Source of the DNA: PNNG01 sp046291695
GTDB taxonomy: Bacteria; Bacteroidota; Bacteroidia; UBA7662
Direction: 5' to 3'
Length of the DNA stretch: 64,000 bases
Assembly: GCA_046291695.1 (NCBI GenBank)
Contig: JBKBSO010000011.1
Span: 62,001-126,000 of the forward strand
Positions 43,182-52,931 of the stretch are shown here, piece after piece (positions within the stretch are counted from its first letter, which is position 1; each line of letters begins with the position of its first letter). The position numbers were made by a program, and so were the translations under genes. A model generated the notes under the pieces. The model saw only the letters and a list, made by a program, of their open reading frames with translations. It was not told the DNA's origin and did not search any database.

Positions 43182-44945
43182 ATGAAAATCGAAAGACTCT
43201 TTGACATCTTACAACATCAAAAGCAGCAGCACCCTTTAAAAACCGCCTTAGCAGCCAAGATCAATGGCCAATGGATCCGTCATAGCACCGACGATCTTAT
43301 CGCAGAAGCAAATGCCATCAGCTTGGGTCTGCTTGCTTTGGGTGTAGCACCCGGAGATAAGATTGCCAATATATCCAACAACCGTCCGGAATGGAATTTT
43401 CTGGATTTCGGAATGCTTCAAATTGGAGCAGTACATGTACCCATTTATCCTACCATTACCGACGAAGATTACAACTACATCCTCAATCATGCTGAAGTAA
43501 AATATATTTTTGTTTCGAGCCAGGAGTTATATGACCGAATAATTAAAATTGCTGAGCAGGTACCCAGTGTAAAAGGCGTATATACCTTTGATAAAGTACA
43601 AGGTGCCAAGCATTGGACCGAAGTAAAGCAGGCCGGAGAAGGAGGTGATTTGGCAAAAGTTGAAGCCATTAAAGCCGGTATTAAGACAGATGATTTATTT
43701 ACTATCATCTATACTTCGGGAACTACAGGCTTTCCTAAAGGCGTAATGCTTTCACATGGTAACGTTGCTAGTAATGTGGAAGCCAGCGATAAACGTTTGC
43801 CCTGCACCCCAGGAGACAGTAGCTTAAGCTTTCTGCCTCTATGCCACATTTATGAGCGCATGCTCACCTATTTAATGATGTACCGGTCGATCAGCATTCA
43901 TTATGCCGAAAGTATGGAAACCATTGGAGACAATTTGAAAGAGGTTAAACCTCAGGTATTTTCTGCCGTACCCCGATTGCTTGAAAAGGTTTACGACAAA
44001 ATTGTGGCCAAAGGGCATGAACTTACTGGCATCAAAAAGGGGCTGTTCTTTTGGGCACTCAATTTAGGCCTACGGTATGAATTAAATGGAAAAAATGGCT
44101 GGTGGTACGAAACTCAGTTAAAATTGGCTAACAAAATCATCTTCAGCAAATGGCGCGAAGCCTTGGGAGGTAATGTAAAAGCGATTGCAAGCGGTGCTGC
44201 TGCCCTACAACCACGTTTGGCCAGAGTCTTTTGGTCAGCTCGCATTCCGGTGTTGGAAGGTTATGGCCTTACAGAAACATCACCAGTCATTTCGGTTAAT
44301 TATCTCGAAACCATGCAGGTTGAGTTCGGCTCCGTAGGTCCAGTTATTGAAGGCGTTCAGGTGAAGCTTGCCGCCGACGGGGAAATCCTCTGCAAAGGCC
44401 CTAACGTAATGATGGGCTATTATAAACGACCTGAACTTACCGAAGAAGTCATCGACTCCGAGGGTTGGTTTCATACTGGCGATATCGGCACCTTTACAGC
44501 TGAGGGTAATTTAAAAATTACCGACCGAAAAAAAGAAATCTTTAAAACCTCAGGAGGAAAATACATAGCTCCACAAGTCATGGAGAATAAGTTTAAAGAA
44601 TCTTTACTCATTGAGCAAATTATGGTTTGCGGAGAAGGCAGAAACTTCCCTTCTGCCCTAATTTCGCCTGCCTGGGATAATGTAAAATACTGGTGCGAAC
44701 ATCATAACATCAAGTTTACAAGTCAGGAAGAAATCGTGAAGCATCCCCAGCTTATTGAAAAATTCCAACATGAAATCGACCATTACAATGCTGGATTTGG
44801 ACAGTGGGAAAAAATCAAAAAGTTTAGTATTCTGCCCGTAAGCTGGGGCGTTGATACCGGAGAGCTAACCGCTACTATGAAGCTCAAGCGGAAAGTTATC
44901 CTCGAAAAATTCAAAGATGCTTACGAAAATATGTATCGGGAATAA
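43182..44945 (+). CDS. AMP-dependent long-chain fatty acid-CoA ligase
   Basis: 587 residues. Activates fatty acids to acyl-CoA through an acyl-adenylate. Seen: P-loop-like YTSGTTGFPKGVMLSHGN (about 205-222), GYGLTETSPVISVN, GWFHTGDIG, the hinge ITDRKKEIFKTSGGKYIAP and a C-terminal lysine-rich KLKRKVI. The N-terminus IERLFDILQHQ is normal for FadD-like enzymes. I chose ATG 43182; the ORF extends upstream only through the terminator hairpin. Flanked by strong terminators on both sides, so monocistronic. Confidence 0.93.
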   Translation: MKIERLFDILQHQKQQHPLKTALAAKINGQWIRHSTDDLIAEANAISLGLLALGVAPGDKIANISNNRPEWNFLDFGMLQIGAVHVPIYPTITDEDYNYILNHAEVKYIFVSSQELYDRIIKIAEQVPSVKGVYTFDKVQGAKHWTEVKQAGEGGDLAKVEAIKAGIKTDDLFTIIYTSGTTGFPKGVMLSHGNVASNVEASDKRLPCTPGDSSLSFLPLCHIYERMLTYLMMYRSISIHYAESMETIGDNLKEVKPQVFSAVPRLLEKVYDKIVAKGHELTGIKKGLFFWALNLGLRYELNGKNGWWYETQLKLANKIIFSKWREALGGNVKAIASGAAALQPRLARVFWSARIPVLEGYGLTETSPVISVNYLETMQVEFGSVGPVIEGVQVKLAADGEILCKGPNVMMGYYKRPELTEEVIDSEGWFHTGDIGTFTAEGNLKITDRKKEIFKTSGGKYIAPQVMENKFKESLLIEQIMVCGEGRNFPSALISPAWDNVKYWCEHHNIKFTSQEEIVKHPQLIEKFQHEIDHYNAGFGQWEKIKKFSILPVSWGVDTGELTATMKLKRKVILEKFKDAYENMYRE

Positions 44946-44960
44946 GCTCAATTTACAGCA

Positions 44961-44996
44961 AAAAAAAGCGCGGGGGAATTCCCCCGCGCTTTTTTT
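44961..44996. terminator. Bidirectional terminator
   Basis: Perfect GC-rich stem GCGCGGGGG/CCCCCGCGC with AATT at the centre, flanked by A7 and T7, so it works on both strands. It separates the ligase gene from the convergent giant surface protein gene. Confidence 0.95.
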
Positions 44997-45017
44997 ATGA
45001 CTTTTGGCCAAATAGCA

Positions 45018-48000
45018 CTACCGCTTTACGACAAATTGTCCTCTGTGAATCGACTTTTCACCGACATAAGCATAGGTGTACATACCAGCAGCCCAGGCCT
45101 CTACATTAAGTTCGTAACGCTCTTCAGCTGCTAAAATTCGACTTGCCACCAATTTACCAGCTGCATCGCGCACCTCTAAGCGTCCACCGCGATGTTCAGC
45201 ATCAATATCGAACCAAACAAATTGCGATGTTGGGTTCGGGTAAACGCGGGTGATCATGCTTGGCTGTTCTTGCACCTTAACCGCTTGATACAGCACGCAA
45301 CTGCTATCGTTATTGGCATTCAAGTCGGCTGTCCAACGCGTATAAGCACATAAACGCAAATCACCTCCAGCCACCGGCGTCCACGATTGGGTAAAGATGT
45401 GGTGAATGGTATCGCCCGGTGCTATGCTGCGGGCAATGGTATTGGTGTTAATGGCAGTCCCTTGGTTAACACTAAAGCCAACATCAAAACTAGCTGCAAT
45501 TTGATTGCCAAAGTTCCGAATCACCACCTTCACCTGATAAGGTTGGCCAATAGCACTTACCACTGTTGGGCTTAAGATTTCGGACACGCCTACATCGGAT
45601 GAGGCAGAAACTATAACCGTTACATCATCAGATTTAAAGCAAATTGAATCGGTAATGGTCGCCTCGTAGGTGGTAGTTGCTAATGGTGAAACAATGAGGG
45701 TGTCGCCAGTACCTACCACGGTTGGATTGCCCTGAACTGTCCAATATATATTGGCATTCGACCGATATACCACCGCACCATTAAACTGTCGCGGGTGGAA
45801 GGATGGACTAGGTGCTGCCCCGCCATAACCAACATTAGGTCCAGTATATATCACGATTCGGCCATCGGTAAAGGTATCCTGATTGGCTGCGGTATGCGTA
45901 GTGTAGGCCATACTTACCGATGAGCCCGCATGAAAGCCGTAGGTAGCACCCGCCGGAATAAGTACCGGCGTTTGCAAAGCCACCGGGGTTAAGGCCCCTC
46001 CTCCTGTACTACCAGTAGCTTGAATAATGGCAGGTTGGGCATTAGCTACTTGAATCCAACCAGCAGCGGTGCTGATGTTAGGTTGACCATTTATCGCCGT
46101 CGTGTTGTAAAACACGTTCACCGTAGCCGTATTCCCGATTGTACCCAGCAACTGCAAATAAATGGTATCGATAATAATCGCATTTATGGCGCGCACATTA
46201 AAAGTCACCCCAGACTGACTGTTACCACCAAGGCGACTGGCTTCGAGATAATTCGAACCAGCAAAACCAGCGGAGCTGGCCACCAGGGTAGCTGTACCTC
46301 CTATTTGAATGGTGGTATCACTTCCGGCATCAACGGCCAAATAATCGTCGGTAAACTGCCCCAGCTGCTGGAAAGCGCTAAAATTGCCTGCACTATCACG
46401 AGCTACTACTTCGGCTTCAAGTACTACACCAGAAGGCGCTGCCGGCAAGCTACCAGACCATACCCCTTGCAATGAGCTACCCGAAACACGGCTCAACAAT
46501 ACAACTGGCTGCGCCACTTGATTAACCGTATATTGTAGCATTACGGAATCAATCCCAGATCCTCCCATATTATCACGAGCAAAAACCTGCACCGTCCTAA
46601 CGGTAGGTGAACACTGGTTAGCCGATGGCGTTACTACTACGGAGTCGATCACCGGTGGGAACGGATCGGCAACCAAAACACCGTCAAACTCGTAAGCTCC
46701 CATATCAGGTGCCGTACCTGACCCTTGCGGACGGCTGAGCTGATCGAAATCAGTATTAGGTGTACCCAAAGCAGTAATAACCACCCCACCCGACTCAATG
46801 CCAGTTAAGGTTCCAGTTGGAATGCGCAAATTCGTATTCGATGTGAATGGCGCAGGGATTTTACCCAGTTGCGGCATTGAGAACTGGTCATTATTTGGAT
46901 TAATTGATGCACTTACGCCCCTCCAATCAGGCAATTGATCGTAAAATGGCCCGGTAGCGGTAGTGCCTTGCCTTCCAAAATAGTGATTGGCCGTGTTCGC
47001 CACTTGATATGCATTATTGTCGAAAATGGTACCGGTCCAATTGAAGTTATTCACCAACCAAACGGCCACAAAAGCCAAGGTACCTGTCGACACGCTACTC
47101 ATCTCATTGCTGAAAATATTGTTCCGCACATCAAGGTTGGACACTACAGTAGAGGTAATGTTCAATGCAGCACTCGCAGCGCCTACCGTCGAACTATTGG
47201 TGTAATTATCGTATAAGTGGATGCTGTTGTAGTAGATTCGATGACCATTACCTCCACTCAAACGAATTCCCGATGCGTTGGTAGTTTGTGAAGTTGCACT
47301 GCCGTTTTGTGATCGGATGCCATAAATCAGGTTATTAACAATTAAAGCATTGTTGCCAGCCAAAACTAAAACGCCATTAGCGGCATTGGTTGCTGCGGTG
47401 TGCACGTCATGAATCCGATTTCTTTCCACTACAGCATCTACAGTTGAGGAACCTCCCAGTTCAATGCCAGCACGTACAACAGAATTCGTTCCTGTGATGT
47501 CGGAAATATGATTATCTACTATTTGTGGATTGATGGCATTATGAACATCGATACCCTTAAAGCCGATATGCATACCCACAGTGTTACTTCCGATACGGTT
47601 ATTCCTGATTTGCACATTTTCGCTTGGTACGGCAACCGTAGATCGTGTGTAAAGCGCAAAATAAGCTCTTTGAAATTCGTTGTTGAGCAGGTACAAACCT
47701 TTTAAACCATCCGCCTGGGTGGTGGTAGTAATGGTGGCACCACCCGCTACAAAGCCAAATGATGAAGTAACCGTATTCGATCCCCCTACAATGATGGTAT
47801 TCTGTAAGGTAAAGGTATCTACACTGGCGTTCAAAGTACTACGCAAGTATACCGCCGCAGTATTCGTAGCCGTATTGTTGTTTCGAATGGTTAATGCACG
47901 GTTGCCAGTAACCCGATTTGCACCGTCGATGGTGAGATGGCCAACCCCATCAAGCACCAACAAAGCTGGACTTGCCGAGCCCTGAATAATTGATGTGCTT

Positions 48001-50969
48001 ACTGCGCTGTCAAGTCGAATGGTTATGCTCCTTGAAGCGCTTGCACCATTGGTTCTGCTAATGGTTAAAGGGAAGGTTTCAGCTGTGCTGTAATTGGCAT
48101 CAATCAATACAAACTCCGCTGGACCTACCAGCAATCCAGCATTAATAAAGTTTACAGCAGCTGTTAGGGTTGGAAAATCAGCCGGACCACTGCTTCCTAC
48201 ACGATAGGTGCCAACAATCCCAGGGAAAATTCGGAAACTATGAGGGAAAGCCGGCGGAACAGCATTCGAAGCATAAAGCCCTTCACCACCCAAAGGCGAG
48301 GTGGTTACAATTCCTGCTGCATTGGCCACTGCCAAATAATATTCCACTGTATCCATCAAACTCACGCCACCAATTAGGCTGTAGTCGAGGTTAAATTGAT
48401 AAGTTGAACCACTGACAACTGGCAACGAATCGATCGCCCAGACAGATTGGGCTGGCTTGCGATAAAATAATCGGGCACTACCACTTATAAGGCTGTTGGC
48501 GGTATCGGTAATTGTTGCAAATGCGAGGCGATTGGCACTAAGCATGGTATCAGGCAAGGGTACATGCGCAATGTTTGAAAAAGGCAAACCTGCAAATTCA
48601 TAAGCCCCAATGTCAGGCACTTGGCCACGTGGTGTACCCAAAATATCGTTTTGCACAAAAGAAATGGCCACCCCAAGGTTATCGAACTGGTTGTTGCTTG
48701 GAATTAATAAAAGCGGGCTCTGGAATGCCGGATCCATACTTACTGAATTCAAATCCTGTGAAGTAGCTGTTTGCCAATCGGCCAGAGTTGGATATTCAAG
48801 CGTACCCAAATTCATCCGGAAAAAGTTAGGGACGTTTTGCCCACCCATTCGGTAGTTGTTGTGGTTGATAATGGTGCTGTCTAACAAGCTGGTTTGGGTA
48901 AAGCGCACCAAACGGAAATTAGGGGGCAAACTGCCGGTAATCGGATTAACTTCCAAATGGTTATTCCTTATGGTTAAATAGGCCATTGAAGGGTTCGCCG
49001 TTGTACCTCCGGTGACATAAATACCGGCTTGCAAGGTGGATGTTGAGGTACTATTCACCTGCATCACAATGGTATTGTTTGCGATTTCAACAGCATCTCG
49101 CGGATTGTCATTCGCAGACGCAACATAACTGGCCGTTAAGGAGATACCATACGGAACGCCAGTAGATGAAGTGATGCTCGAAGCTTGTGTACCGTTAATT
49201 ACGTTGTTGTAAATTTTATTGGTATTGGTGGTCGCATCAAGCGTATCCGCGTTGAGGTTCGAAAAAATCATACCTATGAGGCTGATACCGCCATGAATCA
49301 TGTTCGACGACACATCCATATTGTAAGCATTGGTGACCCAAATGCCGGCCCCGGCAGTACTGGTACCACTAAAACCCGATATGTCGTTACCTACAACTAC
49401 CAAGCTCGATTGGTTGGTAGCATAAATAGCCCTGTATCGGTAGTTGGTAAAGAAATTTGTAATCACCTGATTACCCATTGGCAAGTTCAAGCCTGGATTC
49501 CCTTCGAGCTGAATGGGATAGTAAAAACCATTAAATTGGTTATTGATAAAAATACCTGCTTCGCCACGATAAAAAACACCTACATTAAAACTGCTGGATG
49601 AGGTGGTATTGTCGACAAATACACAACCAATTGCCTCACCCTGTGCATTAGGTGAACTGTAGGCCAGAATTCCTTGACCACTGGCTGATGGCGCTGTATT
49701 CCGTTGAAAGGTCAGGTTTTGAAACCCTACCCTGGTATTGCCATTGATGACAAAATGTGAGCGATTGGTCGCCGTACCTGCCATATCATGAATCAAGGTA
49801 ACATCCGAAGCCATGCCCGTGCTGCTGGTAAAGGTAATCGAATTTCCAGCTGTACCACCAGGAATGTTATTAATGATATAGGTTCCTGTGTAAGTACCCG
49901 GATTAATATTAAAGGTGACTGGCCCTGAAATACCACAATTATTTATCGCATTCACGGCATCCTGAATTGTGGTGTAATCGGCACCTACTCCTCCTATGCT
50001 GAATACGCCTGAAATGCCCGTGCATAGGCTAAAGCTCAGCGTATCGTTCGTTGTATTATTATCGTTACCCAAGCCATTTGCATTGGTTGCCCAAACTTTT
50101 AATGCATAGGTGCCCGGAGCAGGGATGTTCAACAATGTCGGGAAAGTTACCACTTCGCTTTGACCAGGGCCTAATGGCAAGGTGAAATTGAAGTTATTCA
50201 ACAAAACTGGTGGGTCGTTACCTAGCTGATAGCCCAAATCAGCACTAAAAATTGGATCGGCAGCTAAGCTCATGTATCTTGCGCTAACCTGATTGATGCC
50301 CGATTGCAACGGCACTGGCGATATTAAGGCATTCGTTCCCAAATCGCGTCCGGTATTAGGCAGGAAGCCAAGTTGCATATTCGGTCGACTTTGAGAAGTG
50401 CTGATCCAAGGCTGGGTATTGGTACACACATTCAAGGCATCGTCTTCGTACCACATGGAAGATGTAAAGCCCACATTGGTATTAAAAACCACCGCATTAT
50501 TTGTAAAATTGTTGTTGTTGAAACAGACTTCTATAATCAGATGATCGCTTCCATTCCAAAAGAAGTTGTTGTTGAAGGGGTGCGTATTCCATCCGGTGGT
50601 TTCGGTGTAGGAAGCCACGCTGTACACCTGCGTAAGGCCTGTGGCGAAATTCGCTGTTGACAACACACTGTCGGTTGTTGCCAAAATTGAAATGCTAAAG
50701 TTCTGTAAAGGCACTGCCTGAACAGTCTGTACATTAAACCCCAGTGAGGTCATGAAACCCGGCGCAGCACCTATGGCCTGCAATTCTGATGCACGCACCA
50801 TGAACTGATGTCGTGCACCATAGTACCAATTTCCGTAAGGCGAAGGGTAAGTTGTTGTGGTATTGGTAGTCGTACCCGTACCCAATGTAACAATAATTTG
50901 AGCCTGAGCCGACTTCATGGTCATGACTGCAACCAAACCAAGCAGCCAGTAACGTAGCGTTTTCAACAT
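45018..50969 (-). CDS. Giant T9SS surface protein with two right-handed beta-helix regions
   Basis: About 1983 residues. Start ATG 50969 gives a signal peptide (MLKTLRYWLLGLVAVM, cleaved near AQAQ). Seen: an N-terminal jelly-roll-like region (about 20-200), a CARDB-like segment (about 205-320, NNTTNDTLSF), a first beta-helix preceded by YTTIQDAVNAINNCGISGPV (about 335-760), a second one preceded by FPTLTAAVNFINAGLLVGPAEF (about 945-1480), Ig-like parts, another CARDB-like segment (about 1790-1900) and a type A sorting domain (RVYPNPTSQFVWFDID ... WAAGMYTYAYV). Function unknown; a surface adhesin or glycan-binding role is a guess. Flanked by strong terminator on its 3' side. Confidence 0.9.
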   Translation of the reverse strand: MLKTLRYWLLGLVAVMTMKSAQAQIIVTLGTGTTTNTTTTYPSPYGNWYYGARHQFMVRASELQAIGAAPGFMTSLGFNVQTVQAVPLQNFSISILATTDSVLSTANFATGLTQVYSVASYTETTGWNTHPFNNNFFWNGSDHLIIEVCFNNNNFTNNAVVFNTNVGFTSSMWYEDDALNVCTNTQPWISTSQSRPNMQLGFLPNTGRDLGTNALISPVPLQSGINQVSARYMSLAADPIFSADLGYQLGNDPPVLLNNFNFTLPLGPGQSEVVTFPTLLNIPAPGTYALKVWATNANGLGNDNNTTNDTLSFSLCTGISGVFSIGGVGADYTTIQDAVNAINNCGISGPVTFNINPGTYTGTYIINNIPGGTAGNSITFTSSTGMASDVTLIHDMAGTATNRSHFVINGNTRVGFQNLTFQRNTAPSASGQGILAYSSPNAQGEAIGCVFVDNTTSSSSFNVGVFYRGEAGIFINNQFNGFYYPIQLEGNPGLNLPMGNQVITNFFTNYRYRAIYATNQSSLVVVGNDISGFSGTSTAGAGIWVTNAYNMDVSSNMIHGGISLIGMIFSNLNADTLDATTNTNKIYNNVINGTQASSITSSTGVPYGISLTASYVASANDNPRDAVEIANNTIVMQVNSTSTSTLQAGIYVTGGTTANPSMAYLTIRNNHLEVNPITGSLPPNFRLVRFTQTSLLDSTIINHNNYRMGGQNVPNFFRMNLGTLEYPTLADWQTATSQDLNSVSMDPAFQSPLLLIPSNNQFDNLGVAISFVQNDILGTPRGQVPDIGAYEFAGLPFSNIAHVPLPDTMLSANRLAFATITDTANSLISGSARLFYRKPAQSVWAIDSLPVVSGSTYQFNLDYSLIGGVSLMDTVEYYLAVANAAGIVTTSPLGGEGLYASNAVPPAFPHSFRIFPGIVGTYRVGSSGPADFPTLTAAVNFINAGLLVGPAEFVLIDANYSTAETFPLTISRTNGASASRSITIRLDSAVSTSIIQGSASPALLVLDGVGHLTIDGANRVTGNRALTIRNNNTATNTAAVYLRSTLNASVDTFTLQNTIIVGGSNTVTSSFGFVAGGATITTTTQADGLKGLYLLNNEFQRAYFALYTRSTVAVPSENVQIRNNRIGSNTVGMHIGFKGIDVHNAINPQIVDNHISDITGTNSVVRAGIELGGSSTVDAVVERNRIHDVHTAATNAANGVLVLAGNNALIVNNLIYGIRSQNGSATSQTTNASGIRLSGGNGHRIYYNSIHLYDNYTNSSTVGAASAALNITSTVVSNLDVRNNIFSNEMSSVSTGTLAFVAVWLVNNFNWTGTIFDNNAYQVANTANHYFGRQGTTATGPFYDQLPDWRGVSASINPNNDQFSMPQLGKIPAPFTSNTNLRIPTGTLTGIESGGVVITALGTPNTDFDQLSRPQGSGTAPDMGAYEFDGVLVADPFPPVIDSVVVTPSANQCSPTVRTVQVFARDNMGGSGIDSVMLQYTVNQVAQPVVLLSRVSGSSLQGVWSGSLPAAPSGVVLEAEVVARDSAGNFSAFQQLGQFTDDYLAVDAGSDTTIQIGGTATLVASSAGFAGSNYLEASRLGGNSQSGVTFNVRAINAIIIDTIYLQLLGTIGNTATVNVFYNTTAINGQPNISTAAGWIQVANAQPAIIQATGSTGGGALTPVALQTPVLIPAGATYGFHAGSSVSMAYTTHTAANQDTFTDGRIVIYTGPNVGYGGAAPSPSFHPRQFNGAVVYRSNANIYWTVQGNPTVVGTGDTLIVSPLATTTYEATITDSICFKSDDVTVIVSASSDVGVSEILSPTVVSAIGQPYQVKVVIRNFGNQIAASFDVGFSVNQGTAINTNTIARSIAPGDTIHHIFTQSWTPVAGGDLRLCAYTRWTADLNANNDSSCVLYQAVKVQEQPSMITRVYPNPTSQFVWFDIDAEHRGGRLEVRDAAGKLVASRILAAEERYELNVEAWAAGMYTYAYVGEKSIHRGQFVVKR

Positions 50970-51105
50970 AAAAATGGTTTTAGGATTAGAGTGCAAAATA
51001 ATTCATAACCGCATTGCTGCAGCCAGTGTATAAAAAAAAGACAAAAACCTAATCCTGTAACCTATGGGATGCTATCACAATTGTAGCCAAACCCTAGAAT
51101 TCTAA

Positions 51106-52776
51106 TTAATCAAGCGCGGAATTCCTGTTTAAGCTACTCAAAAACACCGGCATAAATACCGCCATACAGCCAATAACATTATACCACAAATAAGGCACAT
51201 CGGTAAAAAAGAATAAAGATAAAATCAGCAATTGAGCAACTATTGCACTCGAAAAAACCACCTTCGTTTGAGCCTTTTTCAATAAAAAGGCTACCATAAA
51301 TATACCTAAAATAGTGCCATACACTAACGATCCCAATATATTTACCGCCTCAATGAGGGTTCCTAAGCGGTTGGCAAACATGGCAAACAAAATGGCATAA
51401 AACCCCCAACCAATTGTAGCCATCTTTCCAAATTTAAAGTAATGGGTATCGCTGCCATTGGGATTAATTAATCGCTTATAAACATCAACTACGGTGGTGC
51501 TCGCCAAGGCATTGAGCTCGCTACTGGTACTCGACATCGAAGCGGAAAAAATCACGGAAATAATTAAACCGATTAACCCAATCGGCAAAAAATCGAACAC
51601 ATAGCGCAGAAAAATATAATTGGTATCGTTTACGTCGGCAGATGGCAAAGCTGCCTTAATCACGGTGCGGGCCAACTCCCTACCCTCTTTTACATGATCT
51701 TGAGCTTTCCGGAAATCCTCACGCAAAGCAGCATTCTCGGGATCTTCCAAATAAGAAAAGGCAGCCGCCTTCCGCCATGCAAGTGCCTGCTCGTAATCAG
51801 CTTCAACTGCTGCAAAATTTCCGGCTTGCGTTGAACTACGAACCTCTTTTAGCACAACATGATTAAAGAACACCGGTGACGACTGAAACAGATAAAATAC
51901 AAAAACCAATATACCCACGAATAAAATGGCAAACTGCATGGGAATCTTTAATAAACCGTTAAACACCAAACCCATCCGGCTTTGAGAAACCGATTGCCCA
52001 CCTAAATACCGTTGAACCTGGCTTTGATCGGTTCCAAAATACGACAACATCAAAAAAGTACCCCCAATTAGTCCACTCCAAATGTTGTAGCGGCTACTCC
52101 AGTCAAAATTAAAATCAATGGCTTCTAGTTTTCCCAAGGTTCCGGCCAGCAATAAGCTCTCACGCATTCCTACTTCCTGGGGCAATCCTTTAAACACATA
52201 TACCGCGGCAAGCCCCATACCTGCCAAAATAATAGCCATTTGTGTTTTTTGCGTTCTGGCTACTGCTTTTGTTCCACCACTTACGGTATAGAGAATCACG
52301 ATAAGTCCGATGGCAAGATTAGTATAATAGATATTCCAACCCAACAAGCTACTGAGTATAAGAGAAGGAGCAAAAATGGTAAAACCCGCTGCTAATCCCC
52401 TTTGGGTAAGAAAAAGGAATGCTGCCAGTACCCTGATTTTTAAATCGAAACGCTGTTCAAGAAACTCATAGGCCGTGTATACATTTAATCGGTAATACAC
52501 GGGCACGGCAAATGCACACAGGATGACCATGGCAATGGGAAGGCCAAAATAAAACTGAATGAACCCCATGCCATCGGTAAATGCCAGTCCTGGCGCCGAC
52601 AAAAAGGTGATGGCACTGGCCTGTGTTGCCATTATACTCAATCCGACAGTAAACCAACTCATGCTCCTGCCACGCAAGTACGATTGCATGTCTTTATCCT
52701 GCTTGCTTTTATACAAGCCATAGGTGACAATGAGTAATTGCGAAAGGACCAAGACCGTCCAGTCGACCCAACTCAT
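51106..52776 (-). CDS. Sodium:solute symporter (SSS family)
   Basis: 556 residues with about thirteen hydrophobic helices. Seen: SWFTVGLSIMATQASAITFLSAPG (Na+-binding region of the first helices), TDGMGFIQFYFGLP, LYTVSGGTKAVARTQ, and ISVIFSASMSSTSSELNALAS with the second Na+ site. A hydrophilic, helical insert of about 75 residues (about 300-380) separates two helices, more than in PutP-type proteins. Start ATG 52776 overlaps the stop of a 52-residue membrane protein by 4 nt (ATGA). Substrate unknown; linkage to a PIG-L deacetylase suggests a sugar or amino-sugar product. Confidence 0.93.
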   Translation of the reverse strand: MSWVDWTVLVLSQLLIVTYGLYKSKQDKDMQSYLRGRSMSWFTVGLSIMATQASAITFLSAPGLAFTDGMGFIQFYFGLPIAMVILCAFAVPVYYRLNVYTAYEFLEQRFDLKIRVLAAFLFLTQRGLAAGFTIFAPSLILSSLLGWNIYYTNLAIGLIVILYTVSGGTKAVARTQKTQMAIILAGMGLAAVYVFKGLPQEVGMRESLLLAGTLGKLEAIDFNFDWSSRYNIWSGLIGGTFLMLSYFGTDQSQVQRYLGGQSVSQSRMGLVFNGLLKIPMQFAILFVGILVFVFYLFQSSPVFFNHVVLKEVRSSTQAGNFAAVEADYEQALAWRKAAAFSYLEDPENAALREDFRKAQDHVKEGRELARTVIKAALPSADVNDTNYIFLRYVFDFLPIGLIGLIISVIFSASMSSTSSELNALASTTVVDVYKRLINPNGSDTHYFKFGKMATIGWGFYAILFAMFANRLGTLIEAVNILGSLVYGTILGIFMVAFLLKKAQTKVVFSSAIVAQLLILSLFFFTDVPYLWYNVIGCMAVFMPVFLSSLNRNSALD

Positions 52777-52931
52777 GACCACACCTCCGTAAACCAGCTC
52801 AATAAAAGAATGAGCATTACTAAAAACCCAATTAAGAGCAAGTATATCCCCTTCCAGTTGTACTGCCGTTCAGGAATTTGGCCAGCATCTGGTTCAGGAA
52901 TATGGCTGTGTGGAGTTTTCAACTTGTTCAT
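52773..52931 (-). CDS. Small single-helix membrane protein
   Basis: 52 residues. ATG 52931 overlaps the PIG-L stop by 4 nt (ATGA), and its own stop overlaps the symporter ATG by 4 nt. Composition: a polar N-terminus with PHSHIPEPDAGQIPERQ, then a hydrophobic helix (YLLLIGFLVMLILLLSW, residues 30-46) and a short tail. The position between deacetylase and symporter, with tight coupling on both sides, makes it a likely accessory subunit of the transporter, like small proteins that accompany other transporters. No family recognised. Confidence 0.75.
   Translation of the reverse strand: MNKLKTPHSHIPEPDAGQIPERQYNWKGIYLLLIGFLVMLILLLSWFTEVWS

Noticed and set aside
45387..50734. Rightward ORFs of 60-150 codons opposite the giant surface protein gene
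   Set aside because: Shadow frames of a long, low-complexity beta-helix gene; no recognisable domains.
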